From NCBI GenBank assembly GCA_046760445.1, contig JBHIEE010000105.1, positions 1 to 9,591 on the forward strand: a stretch of 9,591 nucleotides of DNA, given 5' to 3'. Shown one piece after another: positions 6,893 through 9,591 of this stretch (the first letter of the stretch is position 1; each line of letters starts with the position of its first letter). Under the pieces are notes generated by a model. The model searched no databases. It saw only the letters and a list, made by a program, of their open reading frames with translations, and was not told where the DNA came from. The translations under genes and the position numbers were made by a program. Source of the stretch: JBHIEE01 sp046760445 (GTDB lineage Bacteria > Acidobacteriota > Aminicenantia > JdFR-78).

Positions 6893-7909
6893 ATGAAAAC
6901 AATTTTAGTTACCGGAGGTTGCGGTTTTATATTTTCTCATTTCATTCGCTATATTTTGAATAAATATCAAGATTATAAGATAATTAATCTTGACCTTTTA
7001 ACCTACGCCGGTCAAATAGAGAATACCAAAGATTTTAAAGATAATGAGCGTTACCGCTTTAGAAAAGGCGATATTTGCAATGAGGCATTAGTGGATGAAA
7101 TAATGAAAAAGGTGGATTATGTAGTCCATGGAGCAGCTGCCAGCCATGTTGACCGCTCTATTATGAAACCCAATGAATTTTTAAGAACCAATGTTTTGGG
7201 CACCCAAGTTCTTTTAAATAGAGCTCGTCAACATAATATTGAGAGATTTGTCCACATCGGAAGCGATGAAGAATACGGGTCCACCCAAGGAAACTCTTTT
7301 AAAGAAACTGACCCTCTTTGTCCTTCCAATCCCTATTCGAGTAGCAAGGCAGCGGCCAGCCTTTTGGCGATTTCTTATTTTAAGAGTTACCATTTACCGG
7401 TAATAATTACTCGTTCCTCAAATAATTTTGGCCCTAATCAATATCCGGAAAAGTTGATTCCTCTTTTTATTACTAATCTAATTGAAAATAAAAAAATTCC
7501 CCTTTACGGAGACGGTTTAAATGTTAGAGATTGGCTTTATGTATTGGATAATTGTCGAGCAATTGATATGATTTTACACAAAGGCAAAGAGGGTGAAATT
7601 TATAATGTTGGCGGCGGAAATGAGAAAACTAATTTAGAGACTACTCGATTTATTTTGGAAAAAATAGGGCGAGATGAGAGCTATATCCAATATGTTAAGG
7701 ATCGGCCAGGCCATGACCGTCGTTATTCTTTAGATTTTTCTAAAATAAAAGAAGAACTGGGTTGGCAGCCAGAGTATGATTTTGGAGATGCCCTCTCAGA
7801 AACCATCCAGTGGTATAAAAATAACGAATGGTGGTGGAAGAAGATAAAGTCTGGAGAATACCTCGAATATTATAAGAAACAATACCAAAACAAAATTCGG
7901 ACTCACTAA
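6893..7909 (+). CDS. rmlB: dTDP-glucose 4,6-dehydratase, with divergent motif residues
   Basis: Converts dTDP-glucose to dTDP-4-dehydro-6-deoxyglucose. The 338-aa extended SDR aligns throughout with RmlB: TGGCGFIFSHF (7-17), NLDLLTYAG (32-40), SHVDRSI (84-90), SDEEYGS (124-130), YSSSK (148-152), SSNNFGPNQYPEKLIP (175-190), YGDGLNVRDWLYV (205-217), DRPGHDRRYS (270-279) and WYKNNEWWW (307-315). Asp125, Glu126, Tyr148 and Lys152 of the catalytic set remain. Several usual residues differ: the third Gly of GxxGxxG is Phe14, AAE is AAA (Ala83), the catalytic Thr is Ser124, V of DEVYG is Glu127, and YVEDH is YVLDN. The enzyme may still work or may prefer a related substrate. The ATG is fixed by the N-terminal motif; no Shine-Dalgarno is seen. 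It is flanked by rmlC and rmlA. Confidence 0.92.
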   Translation: MKTILVTGGCGFIFSHFIRYILNKYQDYKIINLDLLTYAGQIENTKDFKDNERYRFRKGDICNEALVDEIMKKVDYVVHGAAASHVDRSIMKPNEFLRTNVLGTQVLLNRARQHNIERFVHIGSDEEYGSTQGNSFKETDPLCPSNPYSSSKAAASLLAISYFKSYHLPVIITRSSNNFGPNQYPEKLIPLFITNLIENKKIPLYGDGLNVRDWLYVLDNCRAIDMILHKGKEGEIYNVGGGNEKTNLETTRFILEKIGRDESYIQYVKDRPGHDRRYSLDFSKIKEELGWQPEYDFGDALSETIQWYKNNEWWWKKIKSGEYLEYYKKQYQNKIRTH

Positions 7910-7931
7910 TTAAAATAAATTTTCTATTTTT

Positions 7932-8651
7932 ATGAAAGGAATAATTCTTGCTGGCGGACTGGGAACAAGACTTTTGCCCTGTACTTTGGTTACTAACAAA
8001 CATCTTCTTCCGATTTATAATAAACCGATGATTTATTATCCTTTGAGGACTTTAGTTTCGGCCGGAATAAAAGATGTCCTTGTGGTGACCGGAGGAAATA
8101 ATCCTGGCGATTTTTTGAAATTATTAAAAGACGGCAAAGAATTTGGTTTAAAAGAAATCCACTATACCTATCAAGAAGGGGCCGGAGGAATAGCCGAAGC
8201 CCTGGGATTAGCCGAAGATTTTGCCGATGGTGGAAAAGTGATAGTGATTTTGGGGGATAATGTTTTCGAGGACAATATTGAAAAATACGTTAAAGATTTT
8301 AAAACCCAAGAAAAAGGGGCGAAACTTTTTTTGAAGGAAATTTCTAATCCGGAACGTTTTGGAGTGGTAGAAATTAAAAATAACAAACTCATTGGCATTG
8401 AAGAAAAACCCCAAAAGCCAAAATCTAATTTAGCGGTGACCGGTCTTTATATGTATGATAATCAGTGCTTTAAGGTAATTAAGACTTTAAAACCCTCAAG
8501 TCGAGGAGAGCTTGAAATTACTGACGTTAATAATTTTTATATAAATCAGGGCACAGCCACTTTCGAAATTTTAGCTGGTTTTTGGAGTGATGCCGGAACA
8601 TTTGAATCACTTTTTAGAGCAGCCGAACTTTTAAGAAAAAAGAAAATTTAA
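7932..8651 (+). CDS. rmlA: Glucose-1-phosphate thymidylyltransferase (short form)
   Basis: First enzyme of the dTDP-rhamnose pathway: glucose-1-phosphate plus dTTP gives dTDP-glucose. The 239-aa protein is the short form, lacking the ~50-residue C-terminal extension of enterobacterial RmlA. Motifs in order are the nucleotide loop LAGGLGTRLLPCT (6-18), TNKHLLPIYNKPMIYYP (21-37), VTGG (52-55), QEGAGGIAEALGLA (81-94), the metal site GDN with Asp109 (108-110), PERFGVVE (140-147), EEKP (157-160), AVTGLYMYD (168-176), GELEITDVN (192-200) and WSDAGT (218-223, Asp220). None of these is degraded. It starts 22 bases after rmlB without a visible Shine-Dalgarno, behind an AT-rich stretch. It is the last gene of the right arm and is followed by a terminator. 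Confidence 0.95.
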   Translation: MKGIILAGGLGTRLLPCTLVTNKHLLPIYNKPMIYYPLRTLVSAGIKDVLVVTGGNNPGDFLKLLKDGKEFGLKEIHYTYQEGAGGIAEALGLAEDFADGGKVIVILGDNVFEDNIEKYVKDFKTQEKGAKLFLKEISNPERFGVVEIKNNKLIGIEEKPQKPKSNLAVTGLYMYDNQCFKVIKTLKPSSRGELEITDVNNFYINQGTATFEILAGFWSDAGTFESLFRAAELLRKKKI

Positions 8652-8695
8652 AAATCTAATTTCAAAAAACTCTTCCCTTCAATTATTTTTCTTTT

Positions 8696-8719
8696 TGGCC
8701 TGGCAATAGGCCATTTTTT
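8696..8719 (+). terminator. Rho-independent terminator after rmlA
   Basis: A perfect stem TGGCCT (8696-8701), loop GGCAAT and AGGCCA (8708-8713), followed by six T (8714-8719), 44 bases past the rmlA stop. On the minus strand the stem is followed by an A-run, so it should act mainly on the rml operon and not on the converging GT2 gene. Confidence 0.8.
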
Positions 8720-8730
8720 CAAAGGGGTAG

Positions 8731-9564
8731 CTATGAACCATACGATGGTGTTCTCAATCCGTATTTAAGGAAATACTTAAGAGCACTCAAAAGATGGATC
8801 TGGGTGTATTTAGAAGAAAATAAATCCAGAATTCCGCCTCTTTTTTTGCTGGCTCTAAGATAATGGTGGTAGACATAAACTTTTGGGAAATAGACAACTT
8901 TAAAGCCAGCTTCCCAAAAACGACGAGACCAGTCGACATCTTCAAAATACATAAAGAATCTTTCGTCCAAAAGCCCAACTTTCTTTAAGGCAGTGCGTTT
9001 AGTAAAAAGAACAGAACCCATTAGCCAATCAACTGGAATGGGATTTTTGTTTTTAGAGGTTTCTTTATCGAGAGCATCTTTCATTAAAAAATGATTTAAA
9101 AAATTTTTCCCCCAAGGTAGTTTTCCTAAAAAAGTTCGCCGACAGAGAACAGTAATCAGACTATAGAATCTAAAACAAGATTGTTGCCATGTTCCATCCA
9201 AATTCAAGAGTCTCGGGCCCAACAGCCCAATCTCAGGATGTTTTTCAAAGCACTTAATCATTTCTTTAATAGTTTCTTTCTCGTCGATTATAGTATCGGC
9301 ATTAATAATTAGAAGATATTTACCTTGAGCTCTTTTTATCCCCTGATTAACTAATTGGCTAAAGCCAACATTTTTTTTAAAAAATAAATAAATAATCCCA
9401 GGAAATAAATTTTTAATTATTTTTTGGTTTTCTGGAGTGGCTTGACTATCAGTAACTATAATCTGGCAATTAATATTTTGAATATTCTTTTTGATTGCCT
9501 TAATACACTGCTTAAGAAGTTCTGGGGTTTTATAATGAGTAATAATAATAGAGAGGAGGATCAT
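8731..9564 (-). CDS. GT2 family glycosyltransferase, WbbL/rhamnosyltransferase-like
   Basis: Probable rhamnosyl- or related glycosyltransferase, 277 aa, complete. The GT-A domain shows LSIIITHYKTPELL (4-17), IIVTDS (35-40), NVGFSQLVNQGI (65-76), a metal-site LIINADTII (85-93), EIGLLGPRLLNLDG (111-124), DWLMGSVLFTKR (179-190) and GLLDERFFMYFEDVDWSRR (197-215). The catalytic-acid region EDVDW is followed by GFKVVYFP and paired histidines (233-234). This NAD plus FEDVDW arrangement is typical of WbbL-like rhamnosyltransferases. A dTDP-rhamnose donor is therefore plausible but not shown. ATG 9564 begins directly at the conserved N-terminal strand; no Shine-Dalgarno precedes it. The gene is convergent with rmlA and ends 12 bases beyond the rml terminator, so it belongs to a separate unit entering from the right of the window. 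Confidence 0.9.
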   Translation of the reverse strand: MILLSIIITHYKTPELLKQCIKAIKKNIQNINCQIIVTDSQATPENQKIIKNLFPGIIYLFFKKNVGFSQLVNQGIKRAQGKYLLIINADTIIDEKETIKEMIKCFEKHPEIGLLGPRLLNLDGTWQQSCFRFYSLITVLCRRTFLGKLPWGKNFLNHFLMKDALDKETSKNKNPIPVDWLMGSVLFTKRTALKKVGLLDERFFMYFEDVDWSRRFWEAGFKVVYFPKVYVYHHYLRASKKRGGILDLFSSKYTQIHLLSALKYFLKYGLRTPSYGS

Positions 9565-9591
9565 ATCTTATAAAGATTAATTGAAACTAAG

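Noticed and set aside
8171..8414. Two minus-strand ORFs of 68-75 codons inside rmlA
   Set aside because: Both are antisense to a strongly conserved gene and show no independent coding signal.
9547..9564. Plus-strand AGGAGG that looks like a strong ribosome site
   Set aside because: It is the complement of the first codons of the GT2 gene (MILLS). No plus-strand start codon follows at suitable spacing.

Overview
This window is part of a surface-polysaccharide (O-antigen or rhamnan-like glycan) locus from an AT-rich bacterium. It has two head-to-head transcription units that diverge from about position 5391-5495, and a third gene that converges on the right arm. No phylogenetic marker is present. 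The AT-rich composition, the short single-domain RmlC-type epimerase, the compact rmlD-C-B-A order and the style of the last glycosyltransferase resemble what I recall of Patescibacteria/CPR genomes. This is a tentative impression from memory, not a demonstrated assignment.

Left arm (minus strand, read from 5390 down to 23): an ABC-2 exporter permease (wzm), its ATPase with a C-terminal carbohydrate-binding domain (wzt), a CmcI-type (cephalosporin hydroxylase family) methyltransferase, a tandem two-domain methyltransferase with a short coiled-coil tail, and a GT2 glycosyltransferase. Gaps are 3, 3, 133 and 17 bases. The wzt frame is broken by a run of nine T near its 5' end. Read as written, no start codon lies ahead of the Walker A motif in the downstream frame. 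An active ATPase therefore needs a frameshift, transcript slippage, or a one-base correction of the sequence.

Right arm (plus strand, 5496-8651): rmlD, a short rmlC-like gene, rmlB and rmlA, the four steps from glucose-1-phosphate to dTDP-L-rhamnose. It is closed by a rho-independent terminator at 8696-8719. A second GT2 glycosyltransferase, similar in pattern to WbbL rhamnosyltransferases, lies on the minus strand at 8731-9564 and ends just past that terminator.

Working model (inference): the right arm makes dTDP-L-rhamnose, and the two GT2 enzymes (plus others outside the window) build a rhamnose-containing glycan on the cytoplasmic face. The methyltransferases modify or cap it, and Wzm/Wzt exports it, with the Wzt C-terminal domain possibly recognising the finished chain end. 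The initiating transferase, polymerising enzymes and ligase are not in the window. I found no tRNA, rRNA, CRISPR array, insertion sequence or origin. No gene-free stretch exceeds about 130 bases.
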